This document shows, piece by piece, positions 25,035 through 36,069 of a DNA stretch of 64,000 nt. The stretch lies in contig JACTAT010000128.1 of assembly GCA_014526335.1 (NCBI GenBank), positions 495,227 through 559,226 on the forward strand, in the 5' to 3' direction. The translations under genes were made by a program, and so were the position numbers. Under the pieces are notes generated by a model. That model saw nothing but the letters and a program-made list of their open reading frames with translations. It did not search any database and was not told the origin of the DNA. This DNA comes from Chrysaora quinquecirrha (lineage: Eukaryota > Cnidaria > Scyphozoa > Semaeostomeae > Pelagiidae). Every line of letters begins with the position of its first letter. The stretch's first letter is position 1.

Positions 25035-25116
25035 ACTGTTTTAACAAACTATTTTAACAATATTCTAAACTAAACTGTTGTAACAATATTCTAAACTAAA
25101 TTGTTGTAACATTATT
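25035..25116. repeat. Short tandem repeat between convergent PolB and protease genes
   Basis: About three to four copies of a 29-bp unit containing AACAATATTCTAAACTAAA. It fills the gap between the two converging ORFs. Confidence 0.6.
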
Positions 25117-25601
25117 CTAAACTATTGTAACAAATTGCTTTAACAAACATAAATTATATCTTCGTTTAACATAGTTGTAAACAAATAAATCGTTATCTAA
25201 CTTGTTCTGAATGTTGAAATATTTATTAACCATTGAGTTCATTGAAACGTTTTTTGTTCTATTAATTAGAAAGAATATGCAATGTTGTCCACATGTAGCA
25301 GTCTCATAGGATTGAACTTGAACCTTGTTATAAGCGAGCTTGAATGGACTAATAAAGTCTAGAAATTCTTTCAACATAGGAGGTCACCAAACGAATCATA
25401 GAAATCCAATCGACCATCATCAGCAATATAAACAGCTACCCAGTTGGTTCCTTTACCAGTAAAATTATCTTCATTGAAAATAAATGAACAAGGTAAAGAA
25501 TGAATGTCTATGTTTTTGATTTCATCTTTCCCGAATACACCATGGAAATGAGGTAGCTTTTCACGTTTTACAAGTAAGTTATTAATCGTTATATCATCCA
25601 T
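25117..25601 (-). pseudogene. Adenovirus-like maturation cysteine protease (PRO), altered active site
   Basis: The N-terminal part (25371-25601) contains LPHFHGVFGKDEI and then GTNWVAVYIADD with FYDSFGDL. The C-terminal part (25117-25377), in another frame, contains YETATCGQHCIFFLINR, which carries the nucleophilic Cys context of the adenovirus/Polinton protease. At the position where the family has its catalytic His before Trp, this copy has Asn (codon AAC, one base from CAC). With the frameshift near 25375 the enzyme cannot be active. Family role: cleavage of capsid and core precursors during virion maturation. It sits directly downstream of the MCP gene, as in many Polintons. Confidence 0.75.
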
Positions 25602-25604
25602 AAT

Positions 25605-26920
25605 TACCCATCTCGAATGACGTTTTTATGACTATCAATTTGAATGACTCTATCAAATTCACCCAAAATTACAATGTTCATCAAACCGTCAACAGCGTTT
25701 GCAAAATTTATACTTATTCTCAGATTACCCTCTCTTTAAGCAAATATTGCTCATCTGCACAGTTTCCTTTTGGTGTCAAATCAAAACCATAGATTGCCGA
25801 TCCTTGTTTGATTCTATCATAATCAATTAGACTAGGTGAATTATTCAAGCTGGTCACTAAACGACTGTAGGCATCAAAGTAATCATCATCATCATAATTC
25901 AATCTTAGAGGTGGGGTAATTTCTTGATTGTCAACAGTCACTTGAATGGCAGAAACAGAAACATGTTCAAACACTAACGGATTTCCTTCATCCGCTCCAT
26001 TGAATGATGAATTATCTATCAACCAGCGCAAAAAACAATCTGTTTGGAATCTTTCCGTTGAACACATTATCTTGAACCCAACTGGTTGTTGCGGTATTGA
26101 TTAAGTAGCTTGCCATGTGAGGTTGACAGACTGGGTAAACTGCATTTGTTTTCATCAGCGTTCTTTCAATTCCTTTCAATACATCATCTTTAACATGTAT
26201 GTGACGAAGCACCAGTTTCACTTCGGAAATGTATAAGCGTGAAGTGTTTCTAGTCTTTCTCATCAAACAAAACACATCACTGTTTGGACTCAATCGCCAT
26301 TGAAGATGAACGCCAGGCAGCAAGTATTTGCTTTGATTGCAAATGTTGACATGAGGTTTTGTCAACACTTTAACCTTTTCACTATCGTCAAATGGTGCAG
26401 ATCTTGCATTTAAACCCAGATTTTTTGTTGCTGATGTGGTTGTTGGAAAACCAACATTTTCTTTGCCCATCGTATCACTGACCCAGTTTGTCATTTTCAA
26501 ATAGTTTTTAGCTCTGGTTTCATCAAACGTTAGAATTGTTTCCAAGTAAGATTGATAGGCATACATTCCATTTGCTTCTGTGACGGGAGTGTCATTCAAA
26601 ACCAACTCTATCTGCTTCCACATGGATTGACCAATATTATTTATTACTCCAGCAAATTCTGTAGTGGTTTTTCCAATATTACTTCCATCGGCTCTTTTAA
26701 TAGCCAGAGTCGAGACGAAATAAGAATGATTCAAGTCAATCATATGATCAGGCTGGGCAGGAATGTCAAACACAACAGTTTGTTTTGAGGCATTGAGAGC
26801 AGCAGTTTGTGGAAAATATTCAACATCTTTAAAATACTTGACATCGTTTTGAATTACTGGTGGGCAGAATAAATCCAAACTTTCACTAGGACATTCAGTA
26901 TATTCTGGCTTTATGCTCAT
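25605..26920 (-). pseudogene. Major capsid protein, double jelly-roll type, frameshifted
   Basis: The likely start is the Met at 26920 (MSIKPEYTECPSES), whose ATG overlaps the stop of the upstream pVI-like gene (ATGA), a compact viral arrangement. The main frame (26012-26920) contains DIPAQPDHMIDLNHSYFV, WKQIELVLNDTPVTEANG and YQSYLETILTFDETRAK, matching the Polinton/adintovirus capsid family often labelled F54H12.2-like in invertebrate genomes. The frame changes near 26040 (continuing to 25740) and again near 25735; the last part reads NIVILGEFDRVIQID and ends near 25606. Function in the family: main icosahedral shell protein. This copy is inactive as read. Confidence 0.8.
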
Positions 26921-27510
26921 TGTTGCAATTTCTTCTTCAACAGTTTCTTCAACAAAGTTTTTTTCCAATCAGGTTTCTTAGCTTTCTTAGCTCTTCCTTT
27001 CTTCACCGGCTGCTTAGGTATGCATATCCCCCGCATGGTGCTTTCTTTTATAGATCTTTTAGGACGAACCCTTGATTTCTTACCAGCAGTTGATTTCTTA
27101 CCAGCAGTCGATTTCTTACCAGCAGTCGATTTCTTACCAGTAGTTGATTTCTTACCAGCAGGTGATTTCTTACCAGCAGGCGATTTCTTGACAGATTTCT
27201 TCACAACATCGGCGATTTCTTCAGTAGCCTTCCTTTTAATTCCTCTCATAGAAGATTTGGTAGTATCTTTTACAACTTCTCCAACATTCTCACCAGCTAA
27301 TATCCGATCGACCGCCTTTTCTCCTTCTTCTTCTAAAACAGGTTTCAAAATTTTCTCAGCAGCCTTTACACCTTGTTTCTTTATTGTTGGCATTGCAGCT
27401 TTAACAGCTCTTTAAAAATAGATCCAGCTTTCCTGAAAACACTACCTACTCCTCTTCCATGCTGGTAGGTGTAAAAATGGAGTTGATTTGTAAATTGGGA
27501 AATCATACAT
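26917..27510 (-). pseudogene. pVI-like minor capsid / core protein, very basic
   Basis: Upstream of MCP on the same strand. A start at about 27510 (MYDFPIYKSTP) leads into a Gly-rich segment (HGRGVGSVFRKAGSIF), a hallmark of minor capsid proteins of Polinton-like viruses, but frame changes near 27465 and 27400 separate it from the main ORF (26917-27393). That ORF has an acidic helical N-half and then seven 6-residue repeats of the KKSTAG type (DNA period 18 bp, about 27070-27190), like a histone-H1 tail, and a Lys/Arg-rich end. Likely role: membrane or DNA-binding internal virion protein, inferred from composition and position. Confidence 0.62.
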
Positions 27511-27519
27511 GTTTTCTTC

Positions 27520-28110
27520 TAAAGTGTAGCAAGAATGTTGTCTTTGTTTTGTAGAATTGTATCTCTTTTCCCAACTCGTTGTAGACTTTTATGTTGAACC
27601 AGTGCATCTTTCTATGTTCAACCAGTGCATGTTGAACCAGTGCATCTACAGATCTCTCTTTCTTCAACATAGAAAGAGAGCTCTGTACCAAGGCGGGTAA
27701 GAGTAGTGATGATACATATGTTTGATATCTAAATTGACATCAGAGGCTCCGTTTACGCAAGTACTTAACCCTTTACTTGTCACACATATAAATACTTTAC
27801 CCAAACTCTTCAGATAGTCAGAATAGATGGACATGGACCTAAGGAAGGAGAAAAAGGCAAAGGGGGGCTGTCCGAATCTGAAACCAAAATTAATTTTTTG
27901 ACATTAAAGGTATTTGGTACCTTTATACCTTATTCGACAATGTAGTTGTTGTCGCTTCGTGCACCATGTTGATTAAATAAGTATGGAATGAGTAATGGTT
28001 CGTAATTACAAAGTGAAACGCCGTTTAAACTGTATTGTAAACGGTGCCTCACCTCAAGAGCAGTTAACGTTTTTCCGTAATTTGAGTGTTCGAAAAACTA
28101 CTTAACAATT
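27520..28110. other. Spacer without recognisable gene
   Basis: Contains short duplications around 27595-27670 (words such as AACCAGTGCAT, present three times, and an inverted AGAAAGAGAG pair). I see nothing coding. Confidence 0.4.
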
Positions 28111-28129
28111 AAAGGTGATCAATTGTCAC

Positions 28130-28400
28130 ATTTTTGCTTGTAGGATTATTAGGGGTCAGTCCCTTAACCGATGGCAAAATGTTCCAGATATCGTTGATTA
28201 CGGTTGGCGTAGAACAGAAGGAGAGGAAGGGATGATGACTCCAATTTGGACACTGATATCCGAAGCGTCACAGGCCTGCCATAAACTGGTCAATGCGGTT
28301 GCAAACGGAGTTGCACAACCAGGTGCAAGTGCAAGCGCTATGGATTAGAGTGCATGGAATTGTGTGAATGCAGTGGCCAATGTTTTGACTGAGATAATAT
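28130..28400 (+). pseudogene. Academ transposase C-terminal fragment
   Basis: Plus-strand reading gives MMTPIWTLISEASQACHKL, then in a shifted frame CGCKRSCTTRCKCKRYG and LECMELCECSGQC before a stop. The block W-T-A-C-EL followed by eight or nine regularly spaced cysteines corresponds to the end of the gene at 44.7 kb (PYWTALPQAKDTCYEL, then CSCKTLCKGRCKC). Only this end is preserved, with one frame change, so it is a third Academ-family relic. Confidence 0.65.
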
Positions 28401-28509
28401 CAATAGACCGTCAATCGTTCTGTACTATTTGGTTGATATATCATATGTTTTGTTAACTTAGAAATTGGGTAATAACTCTGTGGACTGGGACTGGTGCTGT
28501 GAAGGAAAC

Positions 28510-28990
28510 TGAAATACTAAATTTCATCGTTACACGGGTAATATAACCTCCTAAATCAATTTTACGGTTATGAGGACTGGGATCGAGCCCCCTGTTCTGC
28601 ATAAAGAAAATAGGGTAATTTATCAACCTGATTTGATGTTCATGATATTGTACATGTCAATTTCCATAAGAATACTAAATTTCATGGTTATACAGGCAAT
28701 ATATCTTCCTAAATCAATTTTACGGTTTTTAGGACTGGGACTGAGCCCCCTTTTCTAAATATAGAAAATAGGGTACTTTATTGGCCTCATTTGATTTTTA
28801 TGGTATTGTACAGGTTAATTTACTTAGGAATACTAAATTTCATGGTTATACGGTAACCAATGACTCCAAAATCGATTTCATCATTCTGAGGACTGAGGCT
28901 AAGCCCCCTGTTCTAAAAATAGATCATAGGGGCATTTTTCAGCTTGGGTCTGTTTTGCATTTTTTTCAACGACCAAAATTGCATATTTTG
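28510..28990. repeat. 158-bp tandem repeat, about three copies
   Basis: AATACTAAATTTCAT starts each unit at 28513, 28671 and 28829 (period 158). Each unit carries GAGGACTGGG/TAGGACTGGG followed by GAGCCCCCT and an AT-rich tail. The units have diverged from one another. Confidence 0.8.
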
Positions 28991-29304
28991 TGAAATTTTA
29001 ATGCTGGTATCATATTTTGCACGATTGTTGTGCTTTCAGACCGGTGTAGTATGCGATTTTGCGTGGTTACCGAGATCTGCGTGGCCCTATGCAACAGCGC
29101 AATATGCGCTTATGCAACAGGCTTTTTCACGCTTCACATAATATATAGGTTTAATGAAGGTACAAGCAGGATTTTTTCACGCATCGCAATCGATTGTGGG
29201 AAACGCTTCAAGCGCATGCGCGTATCAAATAGGAGAAGTGAATAATAATTAAGCCTATAATTTAAAAGGACCCAAACCACAGTCCAAGCAGAAATTTTAA
29301 AGAG

Positions 29305-32300
29305 GGCTCAGCATGAAAAAATCTGCGTGGCCTAATTTACTTCAAGAAGAAATAGAACTGGTTAATATAAACAGTTTCATAGTATCGAGTGCACTTTTAA
29401 GAATTGATAGAAACAGTTTTTCAGTTCATCAGACTTTGAAATTTTCCAATAAATATACCCACGCAGTTTTTTTCATTAGGCCACGCAGAAATTTATAAGG
29501 CTCAGTATGAAAAAATCTGCGTGGCCTAATTTACTTCAAGACGAAATAGAACTGGCTAAGATAAACAGTTTCATAGTATCGAGTGCACTTTTAAGAACTG
29601 ATAGAAACAGTTTTTAAGTTCATAAGACTTTGAAATTTTCCAATAAATATACCCACGCAGATTTTTTCACTAGGCCACGCAGAAATTTATAAGGCTCAGT
29701 ATAAAAAAATCTGCGTGGCCTAATTTACTTCAAGAAGAAATAGAACTGGCTAATATAAACAGTTTCGCAGTATCGAGTGCACTTTTAAGAACTGATAGAA
29801 ACAGGTTTTAAGTTCATAAGACTTTGAAATTTTCCAATAAATATACCCACGCAGTTTTTTTCATTAGGCCACGCAGAAATTTATAAGGCTCAGTATGAAA
29901 AATCTGCGTGGCCTAATTACTTCAAGACGAAATAGAACTGGCTAATATAAACAGTTTCGCAGTATCGAGTGCACTTTTAAGAATTGATAGAAACAGTTTT
30001 TCAGTTCATCAGACTTTGAAATTTTCCAATAAATATACCCACGCAGTTTTTTTCATTAGGCCACGCAGAAATTTATAAGGCTCAGTATGAAAAAATCTGC
30101 GTGGCCTAGTTTACTTCAAGACGAAATAGAACTGGCTAATATAAACAGTTTCGCAGTATCGAGTGCACTTTTAAGAATTGATAGAAACAGTTTTTCAGTT
30201 CATAAGACTTTGAAATTTTCCAATAAATATACCCACGCAGATTTTTTCACTAGGCCACGCAGAAATTTATAAGGCTCGGTATAAAAAAATCTGCGTGGCC
30301 TAATTTACTTCAAGACGAAATAGAACTGGCTAATATGAACAGTTTCGCAGTATCGAGTGCACTTTTAAGAATTGATAGAAACAGTTTTTCAGTTCATCAG
30401 ACTTTGAAATTTTCCAATAAATATACCCACGCAGTTTTTTTCATTAGGCCACGCAGAAATTTATAAGGCTCAGTATGAAAAAATCTGCGTGGCCTAGTTT
30501 ACTTCAAGACGAAATAGAACTGGCTAATATAAACAGTTTCGCAGTATCGAGTGCACTTTTAAGAATTGATAGAAACAGTTTTTCAGTTCATCAGACTTTG
30601 AAATTTTCCAATAAATATACCCACGCAGTTTTTTTCATTAGGCCACGCAGAAATTTATAAGGCTCAGTATGAAAAAATCTGCGTGGCCTAATTTACTTCA
30701 AGACGAAATAGAACTGGCTAATATAAACAGTTTCGCAGTATCGAGTGCACTTTTAAGAATTGATAGAAATAGTTTTTAAGTTCATACGACTTTGAAATTT
30801 TCCAATAAATATACCCACGCAGATTTTTTCATTAGGCCACGCAGAAATTTATAAGGCTCAGTATGAAAAAATCTGCGTGGCCTAATTTACTTCAAGACGA
30901 AATAGAACTGGCTAAGATAAACAGTTTCATAGTATCGAGTGCACTTTTAAGAACTGATAGAAACAGTTTTTAAGTTCATAAGACTTTGAAATTTTCCAAT
31001 AAATATACCCACGCAGATTTTTTCACTAGGCCACGCAGAAATTTATAAGGCTCAGTATAAAAAAATCTGCGTGGCCTAATTTACTTCAAGAAGAAATAGA
31101 ACTGGCTAATATAAACAGTTTCGCAGTATCGAGTGCACTTTTAAGAACTGATAGAAACAGGTTTTAAGTTCATAAGACTTTGAAATTTTCCAATAAATAT
31201 ACCCACGCAGTTTTTTTCATTAGGCCACGCAGAAATTTATAAGGCTCAGTATAAAAAAATCTGCGTGGCCTAATTTACTTCAAGAAGAAATAGAACTGGC
31301 TAATATAAACAGTTTCGCAGTATCGAGTGCACTTTTAAGAACTGATAGAAACAGGTTTTAAGTTCATAAGACTTTGAAATTTTCCAATAAATATACCCAC
31401 GCAGTTTTTTTCATTAGGCCACGCAGAAATTTATAAGGCTCAGTATGAAAAAATCTGCGTGGCCTAATTTACTTCAAGAAGAAATAGAACTGGCTAATAT
31501 AAACAGTTTCGCAGTATCGAGTGCACTTTTAAGAACTGATAGAAACAGGTTTTAAGTTCATAAGACTTTGAAATTTTCCAATAAATATACCCACGCAGTT
31601 TTTTTCATTAGGCCACGCAGAAATTTATAAGGCTCAGTATGAAAAAATCTGCGTGGCCTAATTTACTTCAAGACGAAATAGAACTGGCTAATATAAACAG
31701 TTTCGCAGTATCGAGTGCACTTTTAAGAATTGATAGAAACAGTTTTTCAGTTCATCAGACTTTGAAATTTTCCAATAAATATACCCACGCAGTTTTTTTC
31801 ATTAGGCCACGCAGAAATTTATAAGGCTCAGTATGAAAAAATCTGCGTGGCCTAGTTTACTTCAAGACGAAATAGAACTGGCTAATATAAACAGTTTCGC
31901 AGTATCGAGTGCACTTTTAAGAATTGATAGAAACAGTTTTTCAGTTCATAAGACTTTGAAATTTTCCAATAAATATACCCACGCAGATTTTTTCACTAGG
32001 CCACGCAGAAATTTATAAGGCTCAGTATAAAAAAATCTGCGTGGCCTAATTTACTTCAAGAAGAAATAGAACTGGTTAATATAAACAGCTTCATAGTATC
32101 GAGTGCACTTTTAAGAATTGATAGAAACAGATTTTCTATTTATCAGACTTTAAAATTTTCCAATAAATATACCAACGCAGTTTTTTTCATTAGGCCACGC
32201 AGAAATTTATAAGGCTCAGTATGAAAAAATCTGCGTGGCCTAATTTACTTCAAGACGAAATAGAACTGGCTAAGATAAACAGTTTCGCAGTATCGAGTGC

Positions 32301-35300
32301 ACTTTTAAGAACTGATAGAAACAGTTTTTAAGTTCATAAGACTTTGAAATTTTCCAATAAATATACCCACGCAGATTTTTTCATTAGGCCACGCAGAAAT
32401 TTATAAGGCTCAGTATGAAAAAATCTGCGTGGCCTAATTTTACTTCAAGACGAAATAGAACTGGCTAATATAAACAGTTTCGCAGTATCGAGTGCACTTT
32501 TAAGAATTGATAGAAACAGTTTTTCAGTTCATCAGACTTTGAAATTTTCCAATAAATATACCCACGCAGTTTTTTTCATTAGGCCACGCAGAAATTTATA
32601 AGGCTCAGTATGAAAAAATCTGCGTGGCCTAGTTTACTTCAAGACGAAATAGAACTGGCTAATATAAACAGTTTCGCAGTATCGAGTGCACTTTTAAGAA
32701 CTGATAGAAACAGTTTTTAAGTTCATAAGACTTTGAAATTTTCCAATAAATATACCCACGCAGATTTTTTCACTAGGCCACGCAGAAATTTATAAGGCTC
32801 AGTATAAAAAAATCTGCGTGGCCTAATTTACTTCAAGAAGAAATAGAACTGGCTAATATAAACAGTTTCGCAGTATCGAGTGCACTTTTAAGAACTGATA
32901 GAAACAGGTTTTAAGTTCATAAGACTTTGAAATTTTCCAATAAATATACCCACGCAGTTTTTTTCATTAGGCCACGCAGAAATTTATAAGGCTCAGTATG
33001 AAAAAATCTGCGTGGCCTAATTTACTTCAAGAAGAAATAGAACTGGCTAATATAAACAGTTTCGCAGTATCGAGTGCACTTTTAAGAACTGATAGAAACA
33101 GGTTTTAAGTTCATAAGACTTTGAAATTTTCCAATAAATATACCCACGCAGTTTTTTTCATTAGGCCACGCAGAAATTTATAAGGCTCAGTATGAAAAAA
33201 TCTGCGTGGCCTAATTTACTTCAAGACGAAATAGAACTGGCTAATATAAACAGTTTCGCAGTATCGAGTGCACTTTTAAGAATTGATAGAAACAGTTTTC
33301 AGTTCATCAGACTTTGAAATTTTCCAATAAATATACCCACGCAGTTTTTTCATTAGGCCACGCAGAAATTTATAAGGCTCAGTATGAAAAATCTGCGTGG
33401 CCTAGTTTACTTCAAGACGAAATAGAACTGGCTAATATAAACAGTTTCGCAGTATCGAGTGCACTTTTAAGAATTGATAGAAACAGTTTTTCAGTTCATA
33501 AGACTTTGAAATTTTCCAATAAATATACCCACGCAGATTTTTTCACTAGGCCACGCAGAAATTTATAAGGCTCAGTATAAAAAAATCTGCGTGGCCTAAT
33601 TTACTTCAAGAAGAAATAGAACTGGTTAATATAAACAGCTTCATAGTATCGAGTGCACTTTTAAGAATTGATAGAAACAGATTTTCAATTTATCAGACTT
33701 TAAAATTTTCCAATAAATATACCAACGCAGTTTTTTTCATTAGGCCACGCAGAAATTTATAAGGCTCAGTATGAAAAAATCTGCGTGGCCTAATTTACTT
33801 CAAGACGAAATAGAACTGGCTAAGATAAACAGTTTCGCAGTATCGAGTGCACTTTTAAGAACTGATATAAACAGTTTTTAAGCTCATAAGACTTTGAAAT
33901 TTTCCAATAAATATACCCACGCAGATTTTTTCACTAGGCCACGCAGAAATTTATAAGGCTCAGTATAAAAAAATCTGCGTGGCCTAATTTACTTCAAGAA
34001 GAAATAGAACTGGCTAATATAAACAGTTTCGCAGTATCGAGTGCACTTTTAAGAACTGATAGAAACAGGTTTTAAGTTCATAAGACTTTGAAATTTTCCA
34101 ATAAATATACCCACGCAGTTTTTTCATTAGGCCACGCAGAAATTTATAAGGCTCAGTATGAAAAATCTGCGTGGCCTAATTTACTTCAAGAAGAAATAGA
34201 ACTGGCTAATATAAACAGTTTCGCAGTATCGAGTGCACTTTTAAGAACTGATAGAAACAGGTTTTAAGTTCATAAGACTTTGAAATTTTCCAATAAATAT
34301 ACCCACGCAGTTTTTTTCATTAGGCCACGCAGAAATTTATAAGGCTCAGTATGAAAAAATCTGCGTGGCCTAATTTACTTCAAGACGAAATAGAACTGGC
34401 TAATATAAACAGTTTCGCAGTATCGAGTGCACTTTTAAGAATTGATAGAAACAGTTTTTCAGTTCATCAGACTTTGAAATTTTCCAATAAATATACCCAC
34501 GCAGATTTTTTCACTAGGCCACGCAGAAATTTATAAGGCTCAGTATAAAAAAATCTGCGTGGCCTAATTTACTTCAAGAAGAAATAGAACTGGCTAATAT
34601 AAACAGTTTCGCAGTATCGAGTGCACTTTTAAGAACTGATAGAAACAGGTTTTAAGTTCATAAGACTTTGAAATTTTCCAATAAATATACCCACGCAGTT
34701 TTTTTCATTAGGCCACGCAGAAATTTATAAGGCTCAGTATAAAAAAATCTGCGTGGCCTAATTTACTTCAAGAAGAAATAGAACTGGCTAATATAAACAG
34801 TTTCGCAGTATCGAGTGCACTTTTAAGAACTGATAGAAACAGGTTTTAAGTTCATAAGACTTTGAAATTTTCCAATAAATATACCCACGCAGTTTTTTTC
34901 ATTAGGCCACGCAGAAATTTATAAGGCTCAGTATGAAAAAATCTGCGTGGCCTAATTTACTTCAAGAAGAAATAGAACTGGCTAATATAAACAGTTTCGC
35001 AGTATCGAGTGCACTTTTAAGAACTGATAGAAACAGGTTTTAAGTTCATAAGACTTTGAAATTTTCCAATAAATATACCCACGCAGTTTTTTTCATTAGG
35101 CCACGCAGAAATTTATAAGGCTCAGTATGAAAAATCTGCGTGGCCTAATTTACTTCAAGACGAAATAGAACTGGCTAATATAAACAGTTTCGCAGTATCG
35201 AGTGCACTTTTAAGAATTGATAGAAACAGTTTTTCAGTTCATCAGACTTTGAAATTTTCCAATAAATATACCCACGCAGTTTTTTTCATTAGGCCACGCA

Positions 35301-35900
35301 GAAATTTATAAGGCTCAGTATGAAAAAATCTGCGTGGCCTAGTTTACTTCAAGACGAAATAGAACTGGCTAATATAAACAGTTTCGCAGTATCGAGTGCA
35401 CTTTTAAGAATTGATAGAAACAGTTTTTCAGTTCATAAGACTTTGAAATTTTCCAATAAATATACCCACGCAGATTTTTTCACTAGGCCACGCAGAAATT
35501 TATAAGGCTCAGTATAAAAAAATCTGCGTGGCCTAATTTACTTCAAGAAGAAATAGAACTGGTTAATATAAACAGCTTCATAGTATCGAGTGCACTTTTA
35601 AGAATTGATAGAAACAGATTTTCAATTTATCAGACTTTAAAATTTTCCAATAAATATACCAACGCAGTTTTTTTCATTAGGCCACGCAGAAATTTATAAG
35701 GCTCAGTATGAAAAAATCTGCGTGGCCTAATTTACTTCAAGACGAAATAGAACTGGCTAAGATAAACAGTTTCGCAGTATCGAGTGCACTTTTAAGAACT
35801 GATAGAAACAGTTTTTAAGTTCATAAGACTTTGAAATTTTCCAATAAATATACCCACGCAGATTTTTTCATTAGGCCACGCAGAAATTTATTAGGCTCAG
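29305..35900. repeat. 194-bp satellite array, about 34 units with higher-order structure
   Basis: Head-to-tail units each beginning GGCTCAGTATGAAAAAATC. Each carries TCTGCGTGGCCTAAT near its start and the exact reverse complement ATTAGGCCACGCAGA near its end, so neighbouring units form a stem of up to 15 bp around a 26-nt loop at every junction. Single-base length changes are rare and divergence is low, implying recent amplification. Variant units (marked by ACTGGTTAATATAAACAGCT and ACCAACGCAG) recur at 32071, 33621 and 35558, that is every 8 and then 10 units, showing higher-order amplification. Some units contain a 61-codon open frame, which I do not regard as a gene. Confidence 0.93.
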
Positions 35901-36069
35901 TATGAAAATTTTTTGTAATATAACAATTTCTATAACATGTTTTTCTAATAGTTTTAATAATCGTAGTATAGTTATGACATAGTTTGGTTATGATTATACT
36001 TGCTAGCTGCAAAATTCGATGATATGTTTTTTATGCAGATTGTTCTTCACTTGTTTTTTGCTGCTTTCA

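Noticed and set aside
27020..27415. Plus-strand 131-aa ORF with VDFLPA repeats
   Set aside because: Antisense reading of the Lys/Ser repeat of the pVI-like gene.
29313..35505. Repeated 61-codon ORFs starting MKKSAWPNLLQ
   Set aside because: They are frames of the 194-bp satellite. Many units have an earlier stop or lose the ATG, and there is no start context or splice support.
29305..35900. Compensatory changes between stem arms of the satellite
   Set aside because: CTAGT/ACTAG and CTAAT/ATTAG variants pair in some units but mismatch in others, so there is no consistent covariation.
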